A stretch of 64,000 bases of DNA from positions 62,001 to 126,000 of the forward strand of contig JBFWRV010000003.1 in assembly GCA_050248715.1 (NCBI GenBank). The letters run 5' to 3'. The notes beneath the pieces were generated by a model. The model did no database searches. It was not told where the DNA came from and saw only the letters and a list, made by a program, of their open reading frames with translations. The stretch comes from AWTP1-13 sp050248715. GTDB lineage: Bacteria > Pseudomonadota > Alphaproteobacteria > Rhizobiales > Hyphomicrobiaceae. The translations under genes and the position numbers were made by a program. Below, in pieces: positions 48,510-57,561 of this stretch (position 1 is the stretch's first letter; each line of letters starts with the position of its first letter).

Positions 48510-50309
48510 GTGACGAACGCCAAGGTCGACCCCATCGCGCTCGAGCTCTTCAAGAACGCCATCTTCTCCATCGCCGACGAGATGGCGCTGACGGTCTTCC
48601 GCACGACCTACTCGGCCGTGCTCAAGGACAACATGGACTACTCCACCGGCTTTGCCGACGGCGACGGCCGGCTTGCCGCGCAGGGCCTGACGCTGCCGGG
48701 GCATCTGGGCTCGGTGCCGACCGCTATGCAAGCGATCATGCGCCACTTCGGCCAGAACATGGCGCCGGGGGATATCTTCATCATGAACGATCCCTTCGAC
48801 GGAGGCATGCATCTGCCAGACATCTTCGTGATGAAGCCGCTCTACCACGAGGGCCAGCGCCTCGCGTTCGCGTGCACGGTGTGCCACCACACGGATGTGG
48901 GCGGACGCGTCGCGGGATCGAATGCCTCCGACTCCACGGAAATCTACGCGGAAGGGCTGCGCATCGCGCCCATGAAGCTCTGCGACGCAGGCAAGCTCAA
49001 CCAGACCATCATCACCTTCATCGAGAAGAACGTGCGCGTGCCCGTCATGGTGATGGGCGACCTCAGGGCGCAGCTTGCGGCCTGCCATATTGCCGAGAAG
49101 CAGTTCGCGGAGATCGTCGCCCGCTACGGCCCGGCGCAGACGAAGCAATACCTGAACGAGATCATCGACTATTCGGAGCGGCTGACGCGGGCGGCCATCG
49201 CCAAGCTGCCGGACGGCGAGTGGAGCTTCGAGGACTGGATCGACGATGACGGCGTCGATGTCGGCAAGCCGATCCGCCTTTTCGTCACGATCCGCAAGAA
49301 GGGCGACGGCATGGTCGTCGATTGGACCGGCACCAATCCGCAAGTGCGCGGCGCCATCAACAATACGCTCTCGTATACCAAGTCCGCCGCCTACACCGGC
49401 ATTCGCTCGGTGCTGCCCAACAACATCCCCAACAACGAGGGCGTGTTCCGGGCGATCGAGGTGATCTGTCCGCCGGGAACCGTCGGCCACGGGGTGCTGC
49501 CGGCGGCCTGCGCCGCGCGCGGCCTCACCGGTTTCCGCATGGTCGACTGCATGTACGGCGCACTCGCCATGATGCTGCCCGACAAGGTCAAGGCGGCGGG
49601 GGACGGGGGCAACAGCGGCATTTCCATCGGCGGCTACGATGAGGCGCGCAAGCCGTTCGTCTATGTGGAGTTCACCTGCGGCGCCTGGGGCGCGCGCCCA
49701 TGGGCCGACGGTCTCAACGGCAACTCGCACATGTTTGCCAACCAGTCGTGCCCCTCGGCCGAGATCATCGAGGCGGAGCAGCCGGTCTCCGTGCTGGCCT
49801 ATGAGTTCGTGACGGACAAGACGGGCGCCGGCAAGTATCGCGGCGGTGTGCCATTCCAGCGCCAATACCGACTCAACGAGGCCGAGGCCATGATGTCCGT
49901 GCGCTCCGATCGCAAGACGCACCGCCCGTTCGGTCTCTATGGCGGGAGTCCCGGCCGTCCGTCCGAGAACTATTTGAACCCGCAGGCGGAGAACCGGCCG
50001 CTGCCCTCCAAGGTGACGATGCAGATGAAGCGCGGCGACGTGTTCTGCCACATCCATCCGGGCGGCGGCGGCTGGGGCGACCCGCTGGAGCGCGACCCTG
50101 GGGCCGTACTGGCCGACGTGCGCAACGAGTTCGTGTCGGCGGCAAAGGCAGAAGCCGACTACGGCGTCGTCATCGACGCGAAAACATGGACCGTGGATGC
50201 GGCCGCCACGCAGCGCCGGCGCGCCGAAATACGCAAGCGCCGCGGCTGGAGGGAGGTGCCCAAGGTGCAGTGGCACGAGCCCGAGCTTCAGCGTCGGGCG
50301 GCGGAGTAG
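48510..50309 (+). CDS. hyuB: Hydantoinase B/oxoprolinase family protein
   Basis: A 599-residue HyuB-type subunit (GTG start). Signature blocks include FRTTYSAVLKDNMDYSTGFADGDGRLAAQG, MNDPFDGGMHLPDI, HHTDVGGRVAGS and NNIPNNEGVFRAIEV. It is predicted to be an ATP-dependent hydrolase acting with HyuA on hydantoin-like, 5-oxoproline or related amide/ketone substrates. The gene is directly before hyuA (5 bp gap), the usual pairing. It stands between tRNA-Gly and tRNA-Trp, interrupting a translation gene cluster. Confidence 0.93.
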   Translation: MTNAKVDPIALELFKNAIFSIADEMALTVFRTTYSAVLKDNMDYSTGFADGDGRLAAQGLTLPGHLGSVPTAMQAIMRHFGQNMAPGDIFIMNDPFDGGMHLPDIFVMKPLYHEGQRLAFACTVCHHTDVGGRVAGSNASDSTEIYAEGLRIAPMKLCDAGKLNQTIITFIEKNVRVPVMVMGDLRAQLAACHIAEKQFAEIVARYGPAQTKQYLNEIIDYSERLTRAAIAKLPDGEWSFEDWIDDDGVDVGKPIRLFVTIRKKGDGMVVDWTGTNPQVRGAINNTLSYTKSAAYTGIRSVLPNNIPNNEGVFRAIEVICPPGTVGHGVLPAACAARGLTGFRMVDCMYGALAMMLPDKVKAAGDGGNSGISIGGYDEARKPFVYVEFTCGAWGARPWADGLNGNSHMFANQSCPSAEIIEAEQPVSVLAYEFVTDKTGAGKYRGGVPFQRQYRLNEAEAMMSVRSDRKTHRPFGLYGGSPGRPSENYLNPQAENRPLPSKVTMQMKRGDVFCHIHPGGGGWGDPLERDPGAVLADVRNEFVSAAKAEADYGVVIDAKTWTVDAAATQRRRAEIRKRRGWREVPKVQWHEPELQRRAAE

Positions 50310-50314
50310 GCGGC

Positions 50315-52411
50315 ATGACCGGCAAGACCGCCTACCGCGTCGGTGTCGACATCGGCGGCACCTTCACCGACATCGTGCTGCTTGGGGACGATGGCACCGT
50401 GCACACCGAGAAGATCTCCTCGAGCGTCGACAACTATGCGCGGGCGATTGTCGAGGGGCTGGGGCACGTGCTTCGCGACGCGGGCATTGCACCGGAAGCA
50501 CTGAGCGAGCTTCGCCACGGCACGACGGTCGCCTCCAACGCCATCCTCGAGCACAAGGGCGCCAAGGTCGGCCTGATCACGACCAAGGGCTTCCGCGACG
50601 TGCTGGAGATCCGCACGTTGCGCATGCCGCGCCTCTACGACATCGCCTGGGAGAAGCCGCCGCCGCTGGTGGAGCGCTACCTGCGGCGCGTGGTGGACGA
50701 GCGTGTGGACGCCAGGGGCCACGTCGAGCGGGCGCTCGATACCGCGGATGCCGAGGCCCAGGTCGACGCGCTGCTGGCGGAGAAGGTGGAGGCGGTTGCC
50801 GTCTGCCTCATCAACTCCTTCGACAATCCCGCGCACGAGCTGGCGATCAAGGAGATCGTGCGGCGCAAGGCTCCGGGCCTGCCCGTGTGCATCTCCTACG
50901 AGGTGCTGCCGGAGATCAAGGAGTACGAGCGCACGTCCACCACGGTCATCAACGCCTACGTGATCGGCATCGTCGGCACCTATCTCGCCGCGCTGCGCAA
51001 GAGCCTGGACGAGGCGCGCATCAAGGCGCCGCTGCTGCTGATGCAGTCGAACGGCGGCCTCACCACGGACAAGGCGGCGGCCGAGCGTCCCATCCACATC
51101 ATCGAGTCGGGGCCGGCGGGCGGCGTGGTCGGCGCGCAGGCGCTGGCGCGGACGATCGAGCTCGGCAAGATCATCACCTTCGACATGGGCGGCACCACGG
51201 CCAAGGCCTCCATGGTGGAGGACGGCGAAGTGACTCGCGCCCAGGAGTACGCGGTCGGCGCCGGCATCATGATCGGCTCGCGGCTGCTCACGGGAGCGGG
51301 CTATACGCTGAAGGTGCCGGCGATCGATCTTGCGGAGGTCGGGGCCGGCGGCGGCTCGCACATTTGGATCGATGCCGGGGGCGCCCTGCAGGTAGGGCCC
51401 GAGAGCGCGGGCGCGGTGCCAGGCCCGGTCTGCTACGACGCGGGCGGGGAGGTTCCCACGATCACGGATGCCAATGTCATCCTGGGCTATCTCAACCCCA
51501 ATCATCTCATCGGCGGCGCGCTGAAGCTCAATGCGGCCAAGGCGCGGCGGGCGTTTGCTGCCAGGATCGCCGAGCCGCTGGACCTTGCGATCGAGGATGC
51601 GGCCTACGGCGCGCACGAGATCGCCGCCTCCAACATGATCCGCGCCATCAAGGCGGTCTCGACCGAGCGGGGGCGCGATCCCCGCGAGTTCGCGCTGTTC
51701 GCCTTCGGCGGCAACGGCCCGCTGTTCGCGGCCGGCATGGCGCGCTCGCTCGGCATCGCCCGCGTGATCGTGCCGCCGGCGCCCGGGCTCTTCTCCTCGT
51801 TCGGGCTGCTCTATGCCGACGTTGAGCATCACTATTCGCGTACCTTCCGGCGCCTGCTGCGGGGCACCGACCTCGCCGAGATCGACGCGGCGTGGAAAGA
51901 TCTGGCGCGCCAGGCCACGGCCCAGCTCAAGTCCGAGGGCTTCTCAGGCAAGACGGCGCGCCTGCGCCGCTCGGGCGCGCTGCATTACAAGGGCCAGAGC
52001 TTCGAGCTGGTCGTCCCCGTGCCGGACGGCCCGTTCGATGCCGGCGCGGCGGCGCACCTGGAAGAGGCGTTCGGGCAGGAGCACGAGAGGACCTATGGTC
52101 ATCGAGCCGGACCCGAGGAGCCGGTCGAGCTCGTGTCGATCCAGGTCGTCGGCCAGGGTTTGCGACAGGGCTCCGGCGTGCCGGAGCGTGTGCAGCAGAG
52201 CCGCGCCGACGGCGCAGCGGGCGCGCCGCGGCGCGCCTACTTCGGCGCCACGCATGGCTGGCTGGAGGCTCCCGTCCTCGGCCGGTCCGGCCTGGCGGCG
52301 AGGCGGGCGGGACCGCTGATTGTCGAGGAGTATGATGCCACCTGTGTCGTCCCACCCGATGCCGCGGCCGAACTCGACGCCGCCGGCAACATCGTCATCG
52401 AGATCGGGTGA
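50315..52411 (+). CDS. hyuA: Hydantoinase A/oxoprolinase family protein
   Basis: A 698-residue ATP-binding HyuA subunit. The actin-like ATPase phosphate-1 loop is GVDIGGTFTDIVLLG at the N-terminus; the second loop is ITFDMGGTTAKASMV, and the adenosine loop is around FGGNGPLFAAGMA. ATP is used to phosphorylate the lactam or ketone substrate. The ATG at 50315 follows the hyuB stop by five bases. Together with hyuB it forms an operon whose third gene encodes an aminotransferase. Confidence 0.94.
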   Translation: MTGKTAYRVGVDIGGTFTDIVLLGDDGTVHTEKISSSVDNYARAIVEGLGHVLRDAGIAPEALSELRHGTTVASNAILEHKGAKVGLITTKGFRDVLEIRTLRMPRLYDIAWEKPPPLVERYLRRVVDERVDARGHVERALDTADAEAQVDALLAEKVEAVAVCLINSFDNPAHELAIKEIVRRKAPGLPVCISYEVLPEIKEYERTSTTVINAYVIGIVGTYLAALRKSLDEARIKAPLLLMQSNGGLTTDKAAAERPIHIIESGPAGGVVGAQALARTIELGKIITFDMGGTTAKASMVEDGEVTRAQEYAVGAGIMIGSRLLTGAGYTLKVPAIDLAEVGAGGGSHIWIDAGGALQVGPESAGAVPGPVCYDAGGEVPTITDANVILGYLNPNHLIGGALKLNAAKARRAFAARIAEPLDLAIEDAAYGAHEIAASNMIRAIKAVSTERGRDPREFALFAFGGNGPLFAAGMARSLGIARVIVPPAPGLFSSFGLLYADVEHHYSRTFRRLLRGTDLAEIDAAWKDLARQATAQLKSEGFSGKTARLRRSGALHYKGQSFELVVPVPDGPFDAGAAAHLEEAFGQEHERTYGHRAGPEEPVELVSIQVVGQGLRQGSGVPERVQQSRADGAAGAPRRAYFGATHGWLEAPVLGRSGLAARRAGPLIVEEYDATCVVPPDAAAELDAAGNIVIEIG

Positions 52412-52414
52412 TCG

Positions 52415-52457
52415 CCTCTCCCGCTCTTCCGCGGGGGGAGGGCTAGGGTGAGGGCGG
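52415..52457. repeat. Dispersed CTCTCCCG ... GGGGAGGGCTAGGGTGAGGG element
   Basis: Short GC-rich palindrome just after hyuA: CCTCTCCCGCTCTTCCGCG followed by GGGGGAGGGCTAGGGTGAGG. Similar sequences are common between proteobacterial genes and may serve as transcript terminators or boundary elements. A variant is seen near 25562-25594 (CCCCTCGAGGGG) and a cleaner hairpin at 62305-62330. Confidence 0.5.
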
Positions 52458-52545
52458 AAGCGTGCTCCCGCGCTTGCGGCTGCCCCCATCCCGACCCCTC
52501 TTCCTAATGACGATGGGGAGGCCTGAGCTGGTAGCGAGGATAGGC

Positions 52546-53922
52546 ATGCCTGACATGCGAACGAATTCCAGGATCGAGGCGGAGTACCGGGCGCGTACGC
52601 AACGCTCGGCGGAGCTCTATGACCGCGCCCGCAAAGTGATACCGGCTGGGCTGACGCACGACTCGCGCACGCTGCTGCCCTATCCGATCTACGCCGCCCG
52701 TGCTGCGGGGCCGCGCAAGTGGGATGTCGACGACAACGAGTACGTCGACTACTTCGGCGGCCATGGCGCCTTGCTGCTGGGACACGGGCACCCCGCCGTG
52801 GTCGAGGCCGTCGAGCGCCAGGTGAAGATCGGCACGCACTGGGGTGCCTCGCACGAGGCGGAGGTGCGCTGGGCCGAGCTGGTCAAGCGGCTGATCCCGT
52901 GTGCCGAGCGGGTGCGCTTTACGGCGTCGGGCACGGAGGCATCGCATCTGGCGCTCCGGCTCGCGCGCGCCTTCACCGGCAAGCCGAAGGTGATCCGCTT
53001 CGTCGGCCATTTCCATGGGTGGCACGACGGCGTCGCTCCGGGCGGCATGTCCCACTTCGATGGCGGCGTGCCCGCCGGCATTCCCTCCGACCTCGTCGAG
53101 CAGACCATCCTGCTTGCGGCCGATGATGCGGGGCGCGTGGCCGACACGCTCGCGGCGCGGGACGACGTGGCCGCCGTCATCCTCGAGGCATCGGGTGCGT
53201 CGTGGGGCCAGGTGCCGCTGCCCGAGGGCTTTCTCGCAGCCCTGCGCAAGATCACGAGCGCGCACGGCGCAATCCTGATCTTCGACGAGGTGATCACGGG
53301 GTTCCGCTGGTCCCGCGGCGGGGCGCAGGGGCGGTTCGGCATCACGCCCGACATGTGCGTGCTGGCCAAGATCGTCGCCGGCGGCCTGCCGGGCGGGGCG
53401 GTCGCCGGCCGTGCCGAGATCCTGGACCAGCTCGACCCCGCAGCGGCGAAGGCCTCCGGCCGCGAGAAGATCGGGCACCAGGGCACGTTCAATTCCAACC
53501 CGCTCTGCGCAGCGGCTGCGGTGGCGACGCTCTCCATCGTCGAGGGGGAGGACGTGTGCGCGAGGGCCGAGCGCACGGCGGCCGAGATCCGCGACGGGCT
53601 GCGGCGCATCCTGGTGGAGGAGCAGATACCCTGGGGCGTCTACGGCGAGGCCTCGTCCTTCCTGATTTTCCAGAACCCCAACCGCCTGGATGTCGACCCT
53701 GCGGCGTTCGATCCACAGAAGCTGGGCTTCAAGGGCCTCAAGGGCAGCCGCAACCCCGACCTTGCCTTCCGGCTGCGCGTCGCCATGCTCGCCAACGGCG
53801 TCGACATCATGGGAGCGCCCGGCGGCCTTGTGTCCGCGACGCATGGGACCCGCGAGGTCGCCCAGACGCTCGAGGCGTTCCGGACCTCGGTGCGCTGGCT
53901 GAAGGCCGAAGGCGACCTGTAG
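52546..53922 (+). CDS. Class-III aminotransferase, glutamate-1-semialdehyde aminomutase-like
   Basis: A 458-residue fold-type I PLP enzyme. The PLP-binding aspartate is D247 in IFDEVITGFRWSRGG, and the Schiff-base lysine is K275 in LAKIVAGGLPGGAVAGR. TASGTEASHLALRLARAFTG carries the cofactor phosphate-binding loop and GWHDGVAPGG is a family loop. The similarity is to HemL-like aminotransferases/aminomutases, but location after hyuB-hyuA suggests a catabolic role on the product of hydantoin or oxoproline-like cleavage rather than haem synthesis. The start at 52546 follows a GAGGA ribosome site. The hyuA stop is about 134 bp upstream. Confidence 0.9.
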   Translation: MPDMRTNSRIEAEYRARTQRSAELYDRARKVIPAGLTHDSRTLLPYPIYAARAAGPRKWDVDDNEYVDYFGGHGALLLGHGHPAVVEAVERQVKIGTHWGASHEAEVRWAELVKRLIPCAERVRFTASGTEASHLALRLARAFTGKPKVIRFVGHFHGWHDGVAPGGMSHFDGGVPAGIPSDLVEQTILLAADDAGRVADTLAARDDVAAVILEASGASWGQVPLPEGFLAALRKITSAHGAILIFDEVITGFRWSRGGAQGRFGITPDMCVLAKIVAGGLPGGAVAGRAEILDQLDPAAAKASGREKIGHQGTFNSNPLCAAAAVATLSIVEGEDVCARAERTAAEIRDGLRRILVEEQIPWGVYGEASSFLIFQNPNRLDVDPAAFDPQKLGFKGLKGSRNPDLAFRLRVAMLANGVDIMGAPGGLVSATHGTREVAQTLEAFRTSVRWLKAEGDL

Positions 53923-54400
53923 GACGAAATCAGACGATTTTGCGATAATATCAATAAGTTGCAGAATGAAAGCAGCCGCCTGCCCCCTTCGGTCCGGCCG
54001 GGCGGCGGTTGAAGGGCGTCCAGGGCAGCACCATTTCCCCGGATCGCAAGATGATGTCTGGACTGCGGCGACGACTTGTGCTTAAAGCCGCGCTCCCGGT
54101 CCCGGCGATTCGGGCTCTCGAACCAGCGCATTGCAGGCGCTGCCCTCCGATGGAGGCGCGCAAGCAGTGCCTGTTGGCGTGGGTGGTGGCGAGGCGCCGA
54201 GGTGGGGATAAACGCGAATCGCAAAGCTGAGACCGTAACGTGGAGCGTGGCGCTATTGCCTTCTAATGTCGCACAAAAATGACGTCGACGTGGGCCGGCC
54301 GACTGCAGGAGCTTGGTTCCAAAATTTGTCAAGAAAAAAATGTGACAAGGTTGGCGAACTGCGTTATGTAAGCGCTCCCGCGTGGGTCGGCCGAGCCTCA
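53923..54400. other. 478-bp stretch upstream of tRNA-Trp
   Basis: No gene supported. The region is locally AT-rich near 54320-54372 and holds the putative tRNA-Trp/secE promoter entered separately. Short ORFs lack ribosome sites. The hyu operon must terminate here; no T-run hairpin was clearly seen. Confidence 0.5.
54342..54370 (+). promoter_or_regulatory. Putative promoter of the tRNA-Trp - secE - nusG transcript
   Basis: GTGACA (54342-54347) and TATGTA (54365-54370) are separated by 17 bases; the first matches five of six positions of the -35 consensus. An A-rich tract (AAGAAAAAAA, 54331-54340) just upstream could be an UP element. The predicted start point is about 25 bases before the tRNA. 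Confidence 0.45.
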
Positions 54401-54476
54401 AGGGGTGTAGCTCAATTGGCAGAGCGTCGGTCTCCAAAACCGAAGGTTGGGGGTTCGAGACCCTCCGCCCCTGCCA
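54401..54476 (+). tRNA. tRNA-Trp (CCA anticodon)
   Basis: AGGGGTG pairs with CGCCCCT (one G-T pair), the anticodon loop CTCCAAA gives CCA, the T loop is GGGTTCGAGACCC, and the discriminator G and CCA are encoded. It sits 124 bp before secE, the usual order in this group. Confidence 0.97.
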
Positions 54477-54600
54477 AGCATTGGTTTGCTCTGATTGAGA
54501 CGGAGACACCTCGCGGGGGGCGCGTTGCGGCGGCAAAGCACATAACGACAGATGGCGGGGGCCGCGTCGGCGCGCGGCTCTCCAGGATCATGAGCGGATC

Positions 54601-54792
54601 GTGAAGAACCCGTTTCAATTCATCGAAGAGGTGCGCCAGGAAACGTCGAAGGTCACGTGGCCCTCTTGGAAAGAGGTCTGGATCACGACGGCGATGGTGC
54701 TGGTGATGGTGGCGCTGACGGCGGTGTTCTTCCTGTTCACCGACATGATCATCAGCTACCTGGTGCAGTTCGTGCTCGGCCTGGGGCGGTAG
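54601..54792 (+). CDS. secE: Preprotein translocase subunit SecE
   Basis: A 63-residue single-span SecE (GTG start). FIEEVRQETSKVTWPSWKEVWITT is the conserved amphipathic helix and loop, followed by one membrane segment (about 30-56). Length matches the short SecE of alphaproteobacteria. It stabilises SecY in the translocon. Next to nusG as usual. Confidence 0.94.
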   Translation: MKNPFQFIEEVRQETSKVTWPSWKEVWITTAMVLVMVALTAVFFLFTDMIISYLVQFVLGLGR

Positions 54793-54852
54793 ATGGTGCT
54801 GGCAGCCGATCAGGTCCGCGGCGGGGCGGGTACGAGAGAGATAGATCAGAGA

Positions 54853-55386
54853 ATGACCAAGCGGTGGTACATCGTGCACGCCTACTCGAATTTCGAGAGG
54901 AAGGTGGCCGAGGCGATCAAGGATCGCGCCAAGGCAGCGGGGCTTTCGGAACTTTTCGACGAAGTGCTGGTGCCGACCGAGGAGATCGTGGAGGTGCGGC
55001 GCGGACGCAAGGTGTCGTCCGAGCGCAAGTTTTTTCCAGGCTACGTCCTGGTGAAGATGCAGATGACGGACGCGGCCTATCACCTGATCAAGAACACGCC
55101 GAAGGTGACGGGCTTTCTGGGCGCTGACAACAAGGCCATCCCCATCACCGAGGACGAGGCCATGCGCATCCTCCATCAGGTGAAGGAGGGCGTGGAGCGG
55201 CCCAAGCCGATGGTCACGTTCGAGATCGGCGAGAAGGTGCGTGTGGCCGACGGCCCCTTCGCCACCTTCGAGGGGCACGTGGAGGAGGTCGACGAGCAGC
55301 GCGCCCGCCTCAAGGTCGGCGTGTCCATCTTCGGACGCCCGACGCCGGTCGAGCTCGAGTTCGGCCAGGTCGAGAAGGTCGCCTGA
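54853..55386 (+). CDS. nusG: Transcription termination/antitermination protein NusG
   Basis: A 177-residue NusG. The N-terminal NGN domain begins MTKRWYIVHAYSNFERKV and includes FFPGYVLVKMQMTD; the KOW domain at the C-terminus has GEKVRVADGPFATFEGHVEEVD. The ATG at 54853 was chosen over an in-frame ATG at 54793 (adjacent to the secE stop) because the extra 20 residues are not conserved. Confidence 0.95.
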   Translation: MTKRWYIVHAYSNFERKVAEAIKDRAKAAGLSELFDEVLVPTEEIVEVRRGRKVSSERKFFPGYVLVKMQMTDAAYHLIKNTPKVTGFLGADNKAIPITEDEAMRILHQVKEGVERPKPMVTFEIGEKVRVADGPFATFEGHVEEVDEQRARLKVGVSIFGRPTPVELEFGQVEKVA

Positions 55387-55462
55387 AGTCGAAACGGTCG
55401 CCTGAATTGGCGGGCTCCACAGCGGGCCGCCCACGCGAGAGCAGGAGAGGGTTGGAAAGTCT

Positions 55463-55891
55463 ATGGCCAAGAAAATCGACGGGTACATCAACTTGCAGGT
55501 GCCGGCGGGGCAGGCCAACCCGTCCCCGCCGATCGGTCCTGCACTTGGCCAGCGCGGACTCGCGATCATGGAGTTCTGCAAGCAGTTCAACGCCAAGACG
55601 AAGGACTTGGAGCAGGGTTCGCCCATCCCGGTGAAGATCACGGTCTACTCCGACCGTTCCTTCACCTTCGAGATGCGCACGCCGCCGGCCTCTTACCTGC
55701 TCAAGAAGGCGGCGAAGATCACGGACGGGTCCAAGGAGCCTGGGCGCACGGTCGTCGGCACCATTGCCATGGCGCAGGTGCGCGAGGTGGCCAAGGCCAA
55801 GATGAAGGACCTCAACACCGACAACCTCGACGCCGCCGTCAAGACGATAGCGGGGACGGCGCGCTCGATGGGCCTGCAGGTTGTGGAGTGA
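55463..55891 (+). CDS. rplK: 50S ribosomal protein L11
   Basis: A 142-residue L11 of the GTPase-associated centre. The proline-rich helix VPAGQANPSPPIGPALGQRGL is the thiostrepton/GTPase-centre segment. The C-terminal rRNA-binding domain includes TDGSKEPGRTVVGTIAMAQVREVAKAK. It is directly followed by rplA (4 bp gap). Confidence 0.97.
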   Translation: MAKKIDGYINLQVPAGQANPSPPIGPALGQRGLAIMEFCKQFNAKTKDLEQGSPIPVKITVYSDRSFTFEMRTPPASYLLKKAAKITDGSKEPGRTVVGTIAMAQVREVAKAKMKDLNTDNLDAAVKTIAGTARSMGLQVVE

Positions 55892-55895
55892 AGCA

Positions 55896-56606
55896 ATGAC
55901 AACGATCGGCAAACGGCTGAAGAAGGCCCGCGAGGGCGTGGATCGCGAGAAATTCTACGCGATCGACGAGGCCATCAAGGTGGTCAAGGAGCGGGCGAAG
56001 GCCAAGTTCGACGAGACCGTCGAGGTGGCGATGAACCTGGGCGTGGACCCCAAGCACGCCGACCAGACGGTGCGCGGGGTATGCAACCTGCCGAACGGCT
56101 CCGGCCGCACGCAGCGGGTCGCCGTGTTCGCGAGGGGTCCCAAGGCCGAGGAGGCGAAGGCCGCCGGTGCCGACGTGGTGGGCGCGGAGGACCTCGTCGA
56201 GCAAGTGTCGAAAGGCGAGATCAACTTCGATCGCTGCATCGCCACGCCGGACATGATGGGCCTCGTCGGCCGCCTCGGCAAGGTGCTGGGCCCGCGTGGC
56301 CTCATGCCCAATCCGCGCGTCGGCACGGTGACGATGGATGTCGCCAACGCCGTGCGGGGCGCCAAGGGCGGTGCCGTGGAGTTCCGCGCCGAGAAGGCCG
56401 GCATCGTGCAGGCCGGCGTCGGCAAGGCGAGCTTCTCCGACAAGCAGCTGGTCGAGAACATCAGGGCCTTCGTCGATGCGGTGGTGAAGTCGAAGCCGTC
56501 GGGCGCGCGCGGGACCTACATCAAGAAGATTTCCGTCAGCTCGAGTCAGGGCGTGGGCGTGAAGATCGATACGGGCAGCGTCGGCGTTGCCGGCGCCACG
56601 GTGTAG
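55896..56606 (+). CDS. rplA: 50S ribosomal protein L1
   Basis: A 236-residue L1. The signature DMMGLVGRLGKVLGPRGLMPNPRVGTV is intact. It binds 23S rRNA helix 76-78 and its own mRNA leader. Start ATG at 55896, four bases after the rplK stop. Confidence 0.97.
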   Translation: MTTIGKRLKKAREGVDREKFYAIDEAIKVVKERAKAKFDETVEVAMNLGVDPKHADQTVRGVCNLPNGSGRTQRVAVFARGPKAEEAKAAGADVVGAEDLVEQVSKGEINFDRCIATPDMMGLVGRLGKVLGPRGLMPNPRVGTVTMDVANAVRGAKGGAVEFRAEKAGIVQAGVGKASFSDKQLVENIRAFVDAVVKSKPSGARGTYIKKISVSSSQGVGVKIDTGSVGVAGATV

Positions 56607-56946
56607 GAGAGAACGTGCGCAGCGTGAGCTGAAGAACCACTGGCGAATTCCGGGCGCGAGCCCGGAGCAGGGCGGAGGACCGCAGGGTCCCTCGCCCGAA
56701 CCTGTCCGAGATTGCCGGTGCCGGGCCTCCCCGGCTTAAGCCTCCAAAAGAGGGCCTGCATGAGACGGGAGACGGAAAGGCGGGAGTGCGATTTTCGCCG
56801 GTCCGAACCTCTTGGGTCTGCACCGTTGCGTCCCCGACGCAAGGGTAGGACGGGTACCTGAAGCGTCGTCGCGAATGACGGCAAGGTGCAACCCGCGGAA
56901 AACAGGAGCCGCAAAGGCGCCGTTCCGCAAGATGGAGTGAGCAACA
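56607..56946 (+). ncRNA. Putative L10(L12)4-binding leader upstream of rplJ
   Basis: The 340-bp untranslated stretch between rplA and rplJ is in the position of the ribosomal protein L10 leader. Visible structure includes a stem CCGGGC-GCGA-GCCCGG (56650-56665, a GNRA-type tetraloop) and the neighbouring stem GGCGGAGGACC-GCA-GGGTCCCTCGCC (56671-56696). Short frames inside are not coding. Assignment rests on position and these hairpins only; the specific kink-turn consensus was not verified. Confidence 0.55.
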
Positions 56947-57459
56947 GTGGATAGAGCGCAGAAACGCCAGCTCGTCTCCACGCTCAACGAGGCGTGGAAA
57001 GACACGGGCGTGATGGTCGTCGCCCACTACAAGGGCATGACCGTCGCCCAGATGACGGAGTTTCGCAAGCAGATGAAGGAGGCCGGCGGGGCGGTGAAGG
57101 TCGCCAAGAACCGCCTGGCCAAGCTCGCGCTTGCCGACACTCAATCGGAAGGCCTGGCCGCCCTGCTCAAGGGGCAGACGTGCATCGCCTACTCCGATGA
57201 TCCCGTGAGCGCGGCGAAGGTGTCGGTGAAGTACGCCAAGGACAACGACAAGCTCGTGATCCTGGGCGGCGCCATGGGCAAGACGGTGATGGACGTCAAC
57301 GCCGTGAAGGCGCTGGCGGAGTTGCCGTCGCTCGACGAGCTCAGAGCCAGGCTGATCGGCCTCGTGCAGGCGCCCGCGACCAAGATCGCGCGCATCCTCA
57401 AGGAGCCCGGAGCCATGCTGGCTCGTGTGGTGCAAGCCCAGGGAGCCAAGAACGCCTGA
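56947..57459 (+). CDS. rplJ: 50S ribosomal protein L10
   Basis: A 170-residue L10 (GTG start) with the conserved VVAHYKGMTVAQMTEFRKQM N-terminus and KVAKNRLAKLAL. It forms the stalk base with L7/L12. Separated by 102 bp from rplL. Confidence 0.96.
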   Translation: MDRAQKRQLVSTLNEAWKDTGVMVVAHYKGMTVAQMTEFRKQMKEAGGAVKVAKNRLAKLALADTQSEGLAALLKGQTCIAYSDDPVSAAKVSVKYAKDNDKLVILGGAMGKTVMDVNAVKALAELPSLDELRARLIGLVQAPATKIARILKEPGAMLARVVQAQGAKNA

Positions 57460-57561
57460 GCCGACCCGCGCAATTCGAACACGTGACAACCGCCCGACGG
57501 GCCGAGGCCTGTCGCGGCATGAGAGCAGACAGCAAAGTTCAAACCGAAGGAAGTTCCAGTC

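Noticed and set aside
52546..53922. hemL for haem synthesis
   Set aside because: The enzyme is aminomutase-like, but the neighbours are hydantoinase genes and no other haem genes are near, so the hemL symbol was not used.
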